A stretch of 64,000 nt of DNA, from the NCBI RefSeq assembly GCF_004664715.2, contig NC_051069.1:872001-936000 (forward strand), given 5' to 3'. The position numbers and the translations under genes are program-made. Positions 51,581-63,059 of the stretch are shown here, piece after piece (position 1 is the stretch's first letter; every line of letters begins with the position of its first letter). A model generated the notes under the pieces. The model saw only the letters and a list, made by a program, of their open reading frames with translations, did not search any database and was not told the DNA's origin. The DNA comes from Peromyscus leucopus. Lineage: Eukaryota > Chordata > Mammalia > Rodentia > Cricetidae.

Positions 51581-52336
51581 AGGATGGTTTATGACTGTGC
51601 TACTAGTTATTACTAATTCTTGATAATTACTGGTGTGTTTAGCATCAGACACCTGTGGGTAAAGTGTCTGTTCCGTGGATTGTTTGGTTTGGTGAGGGAG
51701 AGAGACATTAAGTAAAAATTTTAAACACTTGCAGAAATGTAGAACTGTAGTTACCGTGAGGAATGATGTTGGAAAGCATGTCCTAGGAGCTTGGCGGAGC
51801 TCTGGTGGGTGGGGGCGGGGGGTAGGGGGGACCTGTGTTGTTGGTGGACGGACTTTGGGTGCAGTTAGGTGGCTTGGGGCTCTGATGCTACTGGGTTCAC
51901 ATCCCAGCAGGGTGGAGGCGGCCTGAGCTCTGGGGAATTGGTGATGGTAGCTGTTTTAATAGGTGACCATCCTATTAAAGCTGACTGAGACAGAGACATC
52001 CCCAGTGACTCTGAGGTCACGAAGAAGGAAGTCACCATAAGGAGAGGAGCTGGGAAGGGGCCTGTGAGCTGGGAAGGAGGTGTCCCACACTTGAATCAGG
52101 GAAGCCAGGCCAGAGCGTGCCTATTAAGGGATGTTTTAACATGGTCTCCTCTTGTACCGAGTCCATTTTTACCCCCCACCAGCACTTCCTGTCACAGGGC
52201 TTCCTGTGGCCACACAAGCTTAATGAATACCTGTCTTCTCCATGTAATTCGCCTCCATCGTTCTCCTTCCTTGCTCTGCGCACGTCTCCTTTCCAGTCCT
52301 AGTCGGTTTCTCTTGGTTCTGCTCTGCGACAAAATC
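51581..52336. other. Unique sequence with G-quadruplex candidate
   Basis: 'gggtgggggcggggggtagg' at 51809 has four G runs of three or more. No repeat body or exon recognised. Confidence 0.4.
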
Positions 52337-52424
52337 ACAGATGAGTGTAGGAGCTGGGAACTGAACCTGGGTCCTCTGCAAGAGCAGCTGGTGCTCTAAC
52401 CACTGAGCAGCCTCCCTAGCCCCA
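52337..52424 (-). mobile_element. B2/B3 SINE head fragment
   Basis: 'gaactgaacctgggtcctct' and 'ctctaaccactgagcagcct' in reverse. The 3' portion is missing. Confidence 0.8.
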
Positions 52425-53654
52425 ACTGTTTTTTTTAAATCCATAACTGCCAAGAAAGATTTCCTTTCTTTGTTTCCATTGGCGCTCTGTCCTTTTCCTC
52501 TTCAGTTTTTTCCCCTTTTTCCTTTCTTTGCAGTGATTTTTGTTTTTTTAACTTTGCCTGTTCTATCTCACAGTTTGACACCTGTTTTGGTAAGAATGTC
52601 TGCTTCCTGCCGCCGGCAGGGCAGTCAGGGCACGGGGCACTTTAGTCTAAGACTCCCAAGCATGGAGGCTGCCGTCAAAGAGATGTACCAGGACCCAAAG
52701 GATACTTTGGTTTTCATACAAAAACATGTATAAATTATCCCCTAGGAAAAAACCACAGGCATATAACTGCCTTCTCTCCTTCTTCAGGTTTATGTGTACA
52801 TCCGCTGTCCACCTGAGGCCCATGTTAATGTTCCACCTGGGCTAATGTCCAGAGGACTGTTTTGGATGTTGCAGTCCTGAGTGGGTTAATGTTCAGAGCG
52901 AAGGCACCAAGGTTCAGAGTGAGCGAATTTCGGAGTTAATTTCACTGTTGTTGCAGTCTGAAGACTTCCATTATGTTGATTGTTGTGACAGCCGTAAGGC
53001 ACAGACGAGGGACCCCATTTAGGTTTAGAGGGCAGCCTAGAGTCATGGTTACATGACTGATGTGAGAGACATCACCACAGGGATGGAGAAGAGCATCCCT
53101 GAGCAGAAGTTTCGATTCCCAAAACATGGAGCTAGGAGCTTGAAATTGGTTCACCTAGGGGGAAGCTCAGGTGTGTTAGCCTCTGGACACTTTTCCCTTT
53201 GCAGACTGTCATCCACCTGCATGAGATGGGATGAGGTGGAGGATGGGCACCAGGTTCTGGAGAGGACAGAGACAAGAGTGACTTTGTTTTGTGTGTTTGG
53301 GTTATCTCACTGATGTCTTTCCTGGCACTCCCAAGGCAGAGAGGGATTTCCCTGCGCTGACATTGCCGTTCTTTGTTAAATCCCTACCATACCCAGCAGC
53401 TGGGCTTGCCCTACCCTTAGGAGTTCGGCAGCCGTTCAGCACAGCAGCGAACTACCAGAAGGGAGAAGGAAAGCGCCTCTCCATCCCGCTCGCATTGATC
53501 CCACTCTGTTCTTTGCGCATGAGCACTGGGTGATGTCTGATGTTTGTACTCCAGGCTGGGGACAGAAGACAGGTCTGGCAGAGTTTACATCCTGGGGTGG
53601 AGGGAGAGAGTGGCCAAGGAAGGCTGCTGTTTTTAAAGGTCAGCTTTCTTATTC
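52425..53654. other. SINE-poor unique stretch
   Basis: A T-rich run from 52428 then unique sequence. Frames near 52620-52733 and 53053-53533 show no recognised domain. Confidence 0.35.
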
Positions 53655-53878
53655 TCTGTTGAGACAGTCACATGCACTTGGCCTCAAACTCAGTCTGTAA
53701 CTAAGGATAACCTTGAGCTTCTGATGCTCCTGCCTCCACTTCCCACGTGTCCCAAGTGCCGATATTGCAGACCTGCACCGCCACATCTCTTTTGTGCAGC
53801 GCTGGGGGTCAAAGCCCCAGCCTCCTGCATGCTAGGCAAGCACTCTCCCCCTGAGCCACATCCCCAGTGCTCCTAACA
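53655..53878 (-). mobile_element. B4 SINE
   Basis: 'gttgagacagtcacatgcac', 'gcttctgatgctcctgcctc' and ID-like 'ggcaagcactctccccctga' in reversed order. Confidence 0.75.
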
Positions 53879-53879
53879 C

Positions 53880-53999
53880 ACTCCCGGGTGACCTTTGAGT
53901 GGCAGTCCTCCCCAGGCCATGCACTCCCGGGTGATCTTTGAGTGGTAGTCCTCCCCCCCGGGTGATCTTTGAGTGGCAGTCCTCCCCAGGCCATGCACC
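53880..53999. repeat. 43-bp tandem repeat, three unequal copies
   Basis: 'cccgggtgacctttgagtgg' begins at 53883, 53926 and 53957. Copies one and two differ by one 43-bp step. Copy three follows after a 12-bp-shorter unit. Confidence 0.94.
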
Positions 54000-54337
54000 A
54001 GGACCCTGCGGCTCTGCCCCTCACTGACTTCCAAGGGCCTTGCTCGGGGCCCGAGTCTCTATAACACCTTGAGTCTTACTGGCGTTTTCTCCAACTTCGG
54101 CAAACCCTAGAGTCCTGTGAGGCTCTCCCGTCTCCGCCTAGGATCTGGCCGAGCCATTTCACTGAGCCTCTGACGGGCCTGGCTCAGAGCTCTAAGCCTC
54201 TTGTTGGCGTGAACACATGGCTCTGACCTCAAAGGGAGTATGAAATCATTTATTCTGGAGCCAGATAGAAGTGACCGTGACCTAGGAATATGGATTCAGG
54301 TTGCTCCCAATACCATAGTCTGACGTGGTAACGCTTT
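54000..54337. other. Unique sequence, nothing recognised
   Basis: No feature supported. Confidence 0.3.
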
Positions 54338-54347
54338 CATGCAGCAT

Positions 54348-54438
<91 letters not shown>

Positions 54439-54711
54439 CTTTCTTTCTTTCTTCCTTCCTTCTTCCTTCCTTCCTTCCTTCCTCCCTTCCTTCCTTCCTT
54501 CTTTCCTTTCTTTCTTTCTAATGTATTTATTTATTTTATGTGTATGAGTACTCTATTTGCATATATGCTTGCAGGCCAGAAGAGGGCATCAGACCCCATT
54601 ACAGATGGTTGTGAGCCACCGTGTGGGTGCTGGGAATTGAACTCAGGACCTCTGGAAGAACAGCCAGTGCTCTTAACTGCTGAGCCATCTCTCCAGCCCT
54701 CATGCAGCATT
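54338..54711 (-). mobile_element. B2 SINE with 11-bp target duplication and long tail
   Basis: The reversed B2 body (54519-54700) runs 'aatgtatttatttattttat' to 'gagccatctctccagccct'. Its tail is a 172-bp TTTC/TTCC array. The perfect direct repeat 'catgcagcatt' flanks the whole insert (54338-54348, 54701-54711), so body and tail inserted as one unit. Confidence 0.95.
54347..54518. repeat. (TTTC)n(TTCC)n microsatellite, 172 bp
   Basis: Long homopyrimidine array with CTCT, TTCC and CCTCCC interruptions, the expanded tail of the B2. Confidence 0.97.
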
Positions 54712-55711
54712 TATAATTACTGGAAAAGCAGGGTGTTTTTGAAAGGACTCTGGGAACATCCGGGAGGTGAGTTACAGTAAAGTGGGGGATCTCTGCTGCA
54801 ACCTCAGAAGCTGTGTTTAATGACACTTGGAAGCAAGTGGTGTATTAACGCATACCAAAAGTCACACGGTAGTCATCAGACAAACAGGTGGACCATGGAT
54901 GCTTATTAAGGGAGCTAAAGATAGCCTGGGATAATTTGGATCTGAATCTGCAACATTCCAACTCTCAGTAATTGCAAGTTCTGATCTGTCAATCAGCTTC
55001 ATAGAGTCTTTAGCTCTGTGTGTGTGTGTCTGTGTGTCTGTGTGTGTCTGTGTCTGTGTTTCTCTTTCTCTGCAGACTTACTGTTTTCCCTGCTCGGTAC
55101 TCCCTGAAAGGCTCAGGATCTCCTTCCGGCCAAAGGTTCCCCTCTTGGCGAGGCCTTCCTTCCCTGCCTCTCTAACAAAGTGGCCTTCTCTACCCCGCTG
55201 TCTGTCTCCAGCCGCTTTGTTTCCTTCGTGGCACTTACCACTGGCTGAGTCCACGTTTACTCTCTCCTTCCCGTCCACCGTGTAAGTTCTATGGAGCCAG
55301 GGCCTCGGAACTCCATGCACCTATCACAGACGGCTGGCCAGCATGGTAGCAGGCTCTCGGGAAGAACTCATTAGTGGTGATGTACAGTCGTAGCGTCGCA
55401 AACCCCGAGAGAGCCGACGACCTCTGGATGCTGCCACTTGTCTGCTGTGTCCGAGTTCAGTATGGTTTGTGTGTCAGGTTCCACTGTTTTAACTATGAGC
55501 TATAGGAAGAACCAAAGTGAATGGACTACTTGGATGATGCCTTTATCCCGTGTGATGGTCCATTGGAATCAAGCAAGGGTAGAGGACCAGGGAGAGGCCT
55601 CAGTGTGTAAAGCATTTACAAACGAGGCCCTGAGCTCAGATTCCAGAACCTACCTAAAAGCTGGGTGTGAAATGTATTAGTCCATAATCTCAGTAAGAGA
55701 TGGGGTGGGGG
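54712..55711. other. Unique sequence with GT/CT-rich patch
   Basis: A TGTG/TCTG repeat at 55017-55076 encodes low-complexity frames. The rest has no recognised features. Confidence 0.35.
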
Positions 55712-55876
55712 TAAGCCAGGCAGGGCTCCACATGCCTTTAATCCCAGCATTTGGAAGGTAGTTGCAGAGGCAGGTGGATCTCTGTGAGTCTGAGAGTTTG
55801 TGGCCAGCATGGTCTACACAATAAGTTCCAGGCCAGCCATGGCTACATAGTAAGACCCTGTCTACAAAAAAAAGTA
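55712..55876 (+). mobile_element. B1 SINE, diverged
   Basis: 'atgcctttaatcccagcatt' through 'gttccaggccagccatggct' to an A-rich tail. First of two tandem same-strand copies. Confidence 0.87.
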
Positions 55877-55888
55877 AGAAAAAAGAAA

Positions 55889-56046
55889 GAGCCAGGTTGT
55901 GGTGGTACACACCTTTTATTCTAGTACTTGGGAAGCAGAGATAGGCAGAACTCTGTGAGTTGGAGGCCAGCTTGGTCCAGAGTGAGTTCTAGGACAACCA
56001 GGACTACACAGAGAATCCCTGTCTCAAAAAACAAAAACAAAACAAA
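55889..56046 (+). mobile_element. B1 SINE, diverged
   Basis: 'agccaggttgtggtggtaca' through 'agaatccctgtctcaaaaaa', immediately after the preceding copy. Confidence 0.88.
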
Positions 56047-56201
56047 ATAACAACAAGAAAATGAAAAAAGAATTGGAGACTGGGAAGCAGACACAGGAGA
56101 ATTCCCCACAGGCTACCAGCCTGGCCTCTACAGTGGTAAACAACAAAGAAATCCTCACAAGCAAGGAGAATGATGAGGACCAAGACCCAAGCTGTCCTCT
56201 G

Positions 56202-56232
<31 letters not shown>

Positions 56233-56629
56233 GAGATAAGCAAACAGAAGAGCTGGAAAAGAGAAGCAGCCGCCGCACAAAGTGACCTGTGTGAGACCAC
56301 ACAGAGACGAAGGCCTTGTGAACCCTTCACACCCATGTTCTGTGAATCAGCCTCCTGCTGTCCATGTCAGTGTTGGTACAGAATTACCTTGGCTTTGTGT
56401 TCATATTTGTATCTAATGTACAGTTTTGGTTTTATGGTAACATAAGAACTAGTAGTTTTTATATTAGTGAATATTAAATGTTTTGAGATTATTTTTAATT
56501 TAATTAGGATTTTTTTCTCTATATAATGTAACTTGTAAAAATCTAAAGAGGAGTGAGTCAGTGTTGGAGGTTAGCTGAAGCCAGGAACTCATGGAGGAAG
56601 TTCTTAAATTCTAGAAGTGTTCCTTCTCT
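56047..56629. other. Unique sequence with (CA)n patch
   Basis: A short CA array at 56205-56232. The AT-rich remainder holds no recognised feature. Confidence 0.35.
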
Positions 56630-56988
56630 GATGCTGTGATAAAATACTATGACCAGAGCACCTTAAGGAAGAAAAGCTTTGTTCTAGCTCAAGTTTCCTG
56701 AGATACTGAGTCCTCACGGCAGCGACCGAATGAGGCCTGAAGCTGCTGATGGCATCCATCTGCATACAGGAAGGAGGGGGGGAGGGAGGGAGGGAGAGAG
56801 ACAACAAGAACAGGAAGTGGGGCAAGGTTTATTAGACCCCCTAAAGCCCGCCTCCAGTGACATACTTCCTCCAGCGAGGTGCACCTTCTAAAGGTCCCAT
56901 GACCTCCTCAAACAACGCCCTCAACCGGGGGACAAGTGTTCAGCTACAGGAGCCCATGGGAGACGTTTTTTCATTCAAACCACAACAG
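56630..56988. mobile_element. Rodent medium-reiterated repeat
   Basis: 'gatgctgtgataaaatacta', 'acttcctccagcgaggtgca' and 'tcattcaaaccacaaca' give the order of this rodent repeat. A GGGA-rich microsatellite interrupts it near 56772-56800. Confidence 0.6.
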
Positions 56989-57045
56989 GTGTTTTTAACG
57001 AAATTAAGATATATGGAGTAGGTTTTTAAATTTTACCATGATGTT

Positions 57046-57145
57046 GGGGCTGGAGTGCAGCTCCATGCTAGAGTGCATGTTTGGCTTCAGCCCCCACAAA
57101 GTCCTGGGCTCAATTCTTAGCACCAAAAGTAAATGAATGAATACA
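57046..57145 (+). mobile_element. ID SINE, diverged
   Basis: 'ttggggctggagtgcagctc' and 'gggctcaattcttagcacca', then an AATGAATGAATA tail. Confidence 0.6.
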
Positions 57146-57950
57146 CAGTGAAATTTAAGTCTACCTACACCCAAGAGGTGAAAGTACCAAGAGGTAATTT
57201 TTGTTTATGTGATTGGAACTTCTGTGCGGCAAAAGCCTCAACTCACCTGAATTTCTTGCTTAGACATGTGTACACAGTAAAGACTTGATCACATATACTG
57301 ATTCTGGGGCCCAGACTGGGGAAGGGACACAGGGCAGACTCTAAATTCTAAACTGTGCCCTAGACTCTCAAGAGACCAAAGAAGGGATTTGGTGTTTGGG
57401 ACTTGGAGGCCAGTGGAGACACACTCTTTCTTTGAAAGGAGGTGTGAATGGTCCTCATCCTGTGTACATTTCACCTGAACATGCGTGTGCATTTAAATGT
57501 CTACTGCCAAGTGTAATTTAATAAAGGCCCAGCCACGTGCAGCTGTGGCATGGGAGAGCCGAGAGCCGAAGATGAGGCTGGGCTCGGAGCAAGGGCTTCA
57601 GGAGGGAGAAGATGCTCCCCAAACCACAGGATGTTTCCGTGGACAGCAATTTGTCTATGGCCTGAATAGTTGCTGAGAATAAGGTGTAGCATGGCCAGGT
57701 GGCTTCAGAGTCGGGGTTTGGATAATAATCCTTTCTCTTAACCAGTCACTTAAGAGAATCCTAGGTTGGAAGGTTTTACCACAGAATGAGGTACTCGCTG
57801 TCACCAACTATATAGATAATAGTCACCTTGAACAACAGGCCACTTGCATTTGTATGTATATGAATCTGCTGAATTTCTCTTTTAGGACAACTTTATTTTC
57901 ATTTTGTTTTAAAACAGTGCTATTTTCTGTTTTTCTTTTGCTTGTTCTGT
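57146..57950. other. Unique sequence, nothing recognised
   Basis: AT-rich unique DNA. No repeat body or exon recognised. Confidence 0.3.
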
Positions 57951-58094
57951 CTTCTTGGAGACAGAAGCTCTCTATGTAGCCCGTACTGCCTTGGAGAATA
58001 CTGTGTATCACAGGCTGACCTGGAATTCACCATCCTCCTCCTCCGGCCTCCCAAGTGCTGGGATGACAGGCATGTGCCACCATGCCCAGCTCCT
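57951..58094 (-). mobile_element. Old B1-like SINE
   Basis: 'cttggagacagaagctctct', 'aggctgacctggaattcacc' and 'agtgctgggatgacaggcat' in reversed B1 order, diverged. Confidence 0.72.
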
Positions 58095-58779
58095 GTTTCC
58101 TTTCTTCTTTTAACAGCTCTACCATATGATATTTAGAAGATGCCCCTCGTTTATACCACAGCCCATTTGGCACTTGGGCCCAGCAGATTGAGACAGGCTG
58201 GAGACTTGATTGGTCTGTGATTTGGAGACAGGAAGTGGGTGGCAGAGAGACGGGGCCCCGGGAGCACCCCCCAGTGGCTCTGTTTTATAGCTGTTTGGCC
58301 ATGCTTGCTCAGGTCCCCCCCACCCTTTCTCTGATGAGGACTCAGGTGAATGTAGGATACCTAGTGGGTTCTCTGGGACCCTTCAGAAAGCTCCCCACCA
58401 GGCAGGGGGAGGGCTGAGCAAAGGATTCGCTTGCAGAGGCTTCTTGGGGTAGGTTCCTGTAAGTGGCTTGTCCAATGGGTGTGGAACTGCACATTGTTGA
58501 TTTCCCTCCAGTGATTCAGGCGCGGCAATCCCAGGGCCTGTTCCCTGTCTTAGAACATGCATCTCTTGAGACACAAAGGTCAAGTGGGAAGAAATGTCGC
58601 AGTGGGACTATGGATCTTGTTCTTTAAGGTAGGGAGGGATAAACACTCTGCCTGGAGGTGCCTGAAAGATGAGCAGTTGTTACAGAACTCTTGGGTTTGC
58701 ATGTGTGTATGTGTGAATGTGTGTGGGGGAAGCCCAGTGTTGACATTGGCCTTCTTCCTCAACCACTGCTCCAAGTCTT
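58095..58779. other. Unique sequence, nothing recognised
   Basis: GTGT-rich patch near 58700. No exon supported. Confidence 0.3.
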
Positions 58780-58975
58780 GGTTTTTGAGACAGCCTCTCA
58801 CGGAACATGGAGCTCACTGACTAGGTTAACTGGCTGTTGTCTTTGTCCCTCCGACACTGGAATTTCAGATGTCTACCTGGCCATTAACAAAAAAGGGCTG
58901 GAGATCTGGACTCGGGTCCTCATGACTCACTTTACCCATGAAGACGTCTCCCTGGCCTCTTATGGAAAACTTAAA
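58780..58975 (-). mobile_element. B4 SINE, diverged
   Basis: 'tttttgagacagcctctcac' and 'actcgggtcctcatgactca' then 'cccatgaagacgtctccctg' in reversed B4 order. Weakly preserved. Confidence 0.55.
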
Positions 58976-59074
58976 AAAAGCGTGTGTGTCTATGTCTGTG
59001 TGTGTGCATGTTGTAAACAGATGTGTGTGCAGGAGTGTGTAGCGCAGAGAATGTCAAGTGTCTTCCTCGATTGC

Positions 59075-59283
59075 TCTTGCCTGGAGACAGGCTCTCTCAA
59101 TGAACCGGAATCTCATGTTTCCCCTAGGCTGGCAGGCCAGCGAGCCCCCAGAGGCTGCCCTGATTACCCCCCCACCCCAATGCTAGGGTTATAGGAACGT
59201 GCAGCCATGCCCCACTGTTTGCTTGGGTGCTGGGGAATCAAACTCAGATCCTCATGCTCAATGAGCCGTCTCCCAGCCCTTCC
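59075..59283 (-). mobile_element. B4 SINE
   Basis: 'cctggagacaggctctctca', 'gctgcccatgattac'-like centre and ID-like 'ctcaatgagccgtctcccag' end, reversed. Confidence 0.62.
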
Positions 59284-59982
59284 CGTCAACTGTTTATGTG
59301 GAAAGCAACTCAGAGCTGTGCACACTGAAAACGATTCTTCCATTCACCCATTCATTTTTTCACTCAGCGGACCATCCACGAGACACTGTACCTGGGGCAG
59401 GAAATGTGGCAAGGAGCAAGGTGTGGCTGTGGGATATTCCCACTGAGCTTTGCCAGATGAGATGCTGCCGTGGGCAGAGATGTAGTGTGGGATGTAGGGT
59501 GTGTGCTGGTCCATAGCCCCTCCAGTGACCACGTCAGGATAATTATAGCAGACACACTGCGGGAGGTAGGAATATGGGAAGACCCCAGGATGAGTTCAGT
59601 GAAGATGGAAACTGTATCCAAGTCCCAAGGCTGCTCCTGACTTGAGTGTGAGACCCTAGAGGAAATGACCAACCTAATAGAACTTAATAGTACGTCTCTT
59701 AGGTGGTGGAAATACTGTCCCATGCTGGTGCTACAAGGGTCTGGCCCAAGTGATATAAAGGAGGGACCCTGCCTCCTGTCTGGCATGTATGGACAATGAG
59801 CATGTCTGAAAAAAGCTTAAAGTGTGGTTTGGGGGTACAGAGTTGGCCTGTCAGAGGGGCCACTGCTGAGGGGCAGGTGCTGAGCTCCTTGGAGTTGAGT
59901 GCTGATGCCTGACAAGAATCAGCCCAGGGGGGGGAGGGGGGGAGAACACTTTTCACAGGAGGTGACAGTTAAAGTCACTGGC
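59284..59982. other. Unique sequence, nothing recognised
   Basis: No feature supported. Confidence 0.3.
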
Positions 59983-60175
59983 TGGGGGTGGAGATGAGTT
60001 GATAGAGTGCTTACCTGGCATGCATGAAGTCCCGGGTTCCACCCTCTGCACCCTGTAAACTGTGATGATGACCAACGGTTACCCTAATACCCAGGAGGCG
60101 GAGGCAGGAGAATCAAGGTCAGTCTTAGCTATGGAGTGAGTTCCAGACCATCCTGGGCTCCATAAGACCAGATGA
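59983..60175 (+). mobile_element. B4 SINE
   Basis: ID-like head 'ggcatgcatgaagtcccggg' then B1-like 'ggcggaggcaggagaatcaa' and 'ttagctatggagtgagttcc', plus orientation. Confidence 0.7.
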
Positions 60176-60310
60176 AAGAGGAAAGAAGGGAAGGAGGGAG
60201 GGAGTGAAGGAGGAAGAGGTGGAGGGAGGGAGGGAGAGAGGTGGATGGAGGAGGAGAGGTGGAGGGAGGGAGGGAGGGAGAGAGGTGGAGAGATGGAGAG
60301 AGGGAGGAAA
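60175..60310. repeat. Purine-rich (GGAG/GGGA)n array
   Basis: About 136 bp of GGGA and GAGG variants on the plus strand, forming the tail of the preceding B4. Confidence 0.94.
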
Positions 60311-60879
60311 GTATAGGTCATAATCCAGGTCAGGCCACATAGTGTAGACAGGCACGTCCGCTGGTTATCTGCAGGATGTCCCCTCCCTGTGACCCCTGGC
60401 TCCGTGGTTAGTGGCAGTGCTCAGGTAGGCGCAGTGTAGGTATGTCCTGCGTTTGAACAGCTTCTCCATGCTGGGCTGACCTGTGTTACTTGGGACAAGA
60501 CAGAAATCTGAGAAGACCCCACGTGGTTTTAGGAAGTGATTTATTTTCCTCGGGTGTTTTGGCTTGAGTATAGGTTTAGATCTGTCAGGGTGGGTCAGCA
60601 AGCTTTATTTTGTGACTGTAGGCGTGTGGTGTTGAGGGAGCCTCAGAAGCCGGATTTGGGCTGGAGATTTGGGGTGCTTCTTTATCCTTCTGCTGTGTGG
60701 CCTTGGGCTCCCTCCACGCAGGAGACCAAGGCACAGATGGTAGGAGCTGGTGTCTCTGCCTCAGACCTTGGCTGTGCCCAGGGCACCGTGGAGCTCCATT
60801 TAGTCCGTTGGCAATGTTTATGGCATCTCATCTGTGGACGCAGCAGCGTGCTTGAGGTTCCCTGCCCTCTGCTTTCTTA
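60311..60879. other. Unique sequence, nothing recognised
   Basis: No SINE recognised. A plus-strand frame at 60536-60880 has no known domain. Confidence 0.3.
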
Positions 60880-61140
60880 ATCAGTTAATAAATTAGTTTG
60901 GAATGTTGGTGTTGTCTGGTCAAGAGTGGAACTTTCTGCCTCATAAGTATTTAAAACCGCATTATGAGCAACACCAGTGTTCTTGTGGCCATAATACAAT
61001 GTTGGTGCTCTTCATTTCCAGATTCTAGCCCTTTCTTTTAGCATGCGAGGCAGATGACTCAGCGTTCTCATTTTTCATAATAGAGTCTTCCTTGCTAGCC
61101 TGATCTCAGATAAGAAAACACTCAGGGAGGTGGACACATG
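60880..61140. promoter_or_regulatory. Candidate enhancer-like block
   Basis: Unique DNA carrying an AP-1 TGACTCA core at 61055-61061 and a GATA core (GATAAG, 61109-61114), with AT-rich context. SINE-free. Functional status is inference. Confidence 0.32.
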
Positions 61141-61254
61141 TATCTGCCTGGGATTGACTCTAATCCCTGAATGAGAAATAGGTTCCGCCCCTCTCTTGCT
61201 TCCTCCTCTCTTCTGGTTGAGCCTTTCTGTTGTTTTAAAATATGTTTACTTACC
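61141..61254. other. Unique sequence
   Basis: Nothing recognised. Confidence 0.3.
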
Positions 61255-61452
61255 CTTTAAAAGATTTGGGGCGGGGGAAGAGTGTGTATGTGTGTGTGTA
61301 CACTTCTGCCAGAGTGCCCAGAGGCCAAAGGGGTCTCCTGGAACCGGCATTACAAATGGTTGTGAGCCACCATGTGGGTCCTGAGACTCGAACCCAGGTC
61401 CTCTGGAAGAGCAACCAGTGCTCTTAACTGCTGAGCCGTTTTTCCAGCTCCC
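61255..61452 (-). mobile_element. B2/B3 SINE
   Basis: 'ggttgtgagccaccatgtgg', 'cccaggtcctctggaagagc' and 'ttaactgctgagccgttttt' in reverse order. Confidence 0.92.
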
Positions 61453-61463
61453 TTCTGCTTTTT

Positions 61464-61692
61464 GGTTTATTCATTGCTGTTTGTGAAACAGGGTCTTACA
61501 TAGCCCAGGCTGGCCCCAAACTTGCTATGGAGCCAAGGGCTTCAGCTTTTGATCCTCTTGCCTCCACCTACCAATGCTAGGGTGACAGGTACGGTTTACC
61601 ATCTCTGGGTTTATGTGCTGCTGGGGATCAAACCCACGGCCCTGTTTATGTTAAGTGAGTACTCTACCAACTGAATCACATCCCTGGTCCAC
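61464..61692 (-). mobile_element. B4 SINE
   Basis: 'gtgaaacagggtcttacata', 'gatcctcttgcctccaccta' and ID-like 'gagtactctaccaactgaat', reversed. Confidence 0.75.
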
Positions 61693-61929
61693 TGCCGTGC
61701 CTTTCTGCATCTTGGCTCTATTTCTGAAGCTTTTAGAAATCATCATAAGGATCAAGATGTGAACATACCTTAAGTATTATTTTGAGCATGAATTCTTTAT
61801 TTCTCCAGAGCCTGAGTACATGAGGCCTCACTGTGTTTATTACCAAATGTGGGTGTGTATTGGAAGTGCAGGGACCGCACATGACCTTTGATATTCTCTT
61901 CTCAGCTCAGACCTTTTTTGGGGGGGGAA
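61693..61929. other. Unique sequence
   Basis: No feature recognised. Confidence 0.3.
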
Positions 61930-62138
61930 GATTAACTTTATGTATGTGGCTGTTTGCCTGCATGTATGTCTATGTACCACATGCATACAGTGCCCTGGAG
62001 GCCCGGAGAGGGCACTGGGTCCTCTGGAACTGGAGGTACAGATGGTTGTGAGCAGCCACGTGGGTGCTGGGAACTTAACTCAGTTCTTTTACAAGAACCA
62101 ACAGGTGCTCTTAACCACTGAGCCATCTCTCCAGCACA
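61930..62138 (-). mobile_element. B2/B3 SINE
   Basis: 'gcccggagagggcactgggt', 'atggttgtgagcagccacgt' and 'ctgagccatctctccagcac' in reverse order. Confidence 0.92.
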
Positions 62139-62514
62139 GTCACAGGATTTTAAAATTCTGTTTGGGAACATAAACATGCCGCGATCAGAGAGGTGATCTG
62201 TCTGCTACTGAGATAGAGAAGCCAGAGGCCCATCCAGGCAGAAAGGTGAAAGTGGACGTCCTGAGGGCAGAGGACGGTCCTCAAGTCACCAGAGTCCACG
62301 CATATGTTGTATGGGTCAGTCCAGGTGACCTGATCTTGAGAGCCCCGGTTGAGTTGCTATGGTCTCCAGCCCTGGGAAAAGGACCCTCCCTTCTCATGAC
62401 CTCTCTTCTTCTTTTGTGCCATTTCTCTTGAACGAGGTGGGTTTGACAGACAGCTGTAGCACTCAGTACTAAAGATGTACTAATTCCTACCCTCAACCCC
62501 CACAGCAAAATAAC
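62139..62514. other. Unique sequence, nothing recognised
   Basis: No feature supported. Confidence 0.3.
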
Positions 62515-62738
62515 TTGGGCTCGAGAGATGGTTCAACTCTTCAGGGTGGCTCCTGCAGAGGACTCAAGTTCGGTCCCTGGCACCCACATCAGGCCGCTCA
62601 TAACGAACTTCCTGTAACTCCAACTCCAAGAGATCCGATGCCCTTCAGGTTTCAAGAGCACCTGCCCTCAAGTGTACAAACATACAAGAGAGAGACACAC
62701 ATACATTCAAAATTGAAAAATAGTTAAAAAATATTTTT
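62515..62738 (+). mobile_element. B2/B3 SINE, diverged
   Basis: 'gggctcgagagatggttcaa' through 'agaggactcaagttcggtcc' to an A-rich tail. Confidence 0.8.
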
Positions 62739-63059
62739 AAAAACCAGGCAATTTTGTTGTCAAGGTTATTCAAAACTCAAGCCCCCTTGAGCTCTGCGCT
62801 CCTTTTCAGACCTCACCTTCCTTTTCCAGATGGTGTCCCCAGGGAGCTGTAAAGGCTCTCCTGGGCGCCAGGAGGCTGCCTTGGGGGCATGGAACTCTTG
62901 TCAGCTTTCTGTCTTTGCAGGAAGTGCCCATGGGACACAATGCTTAGTTTAGGGAAGGCTGTGGCATTCTGTCCGCTTTGGGGACATGGAGAGGAGCTCT
63001 GTGTATTGTTTGTTCATTTTAGGCTTCTAGTGGCTCACTCTTACCCTTCAATTTTAATG
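62739..63059. other. Unique sequence, nothing recognised
   Basis: No feature supported. Confidence 0.3.

Noticed and set aside
54325..54780. Plus-strand frame of 151 residues starting in the TTTC array
   Set aside because: The first 60 residues are FLSFFLSF from the microsatellite and the rest is an antisense B2 SINE.
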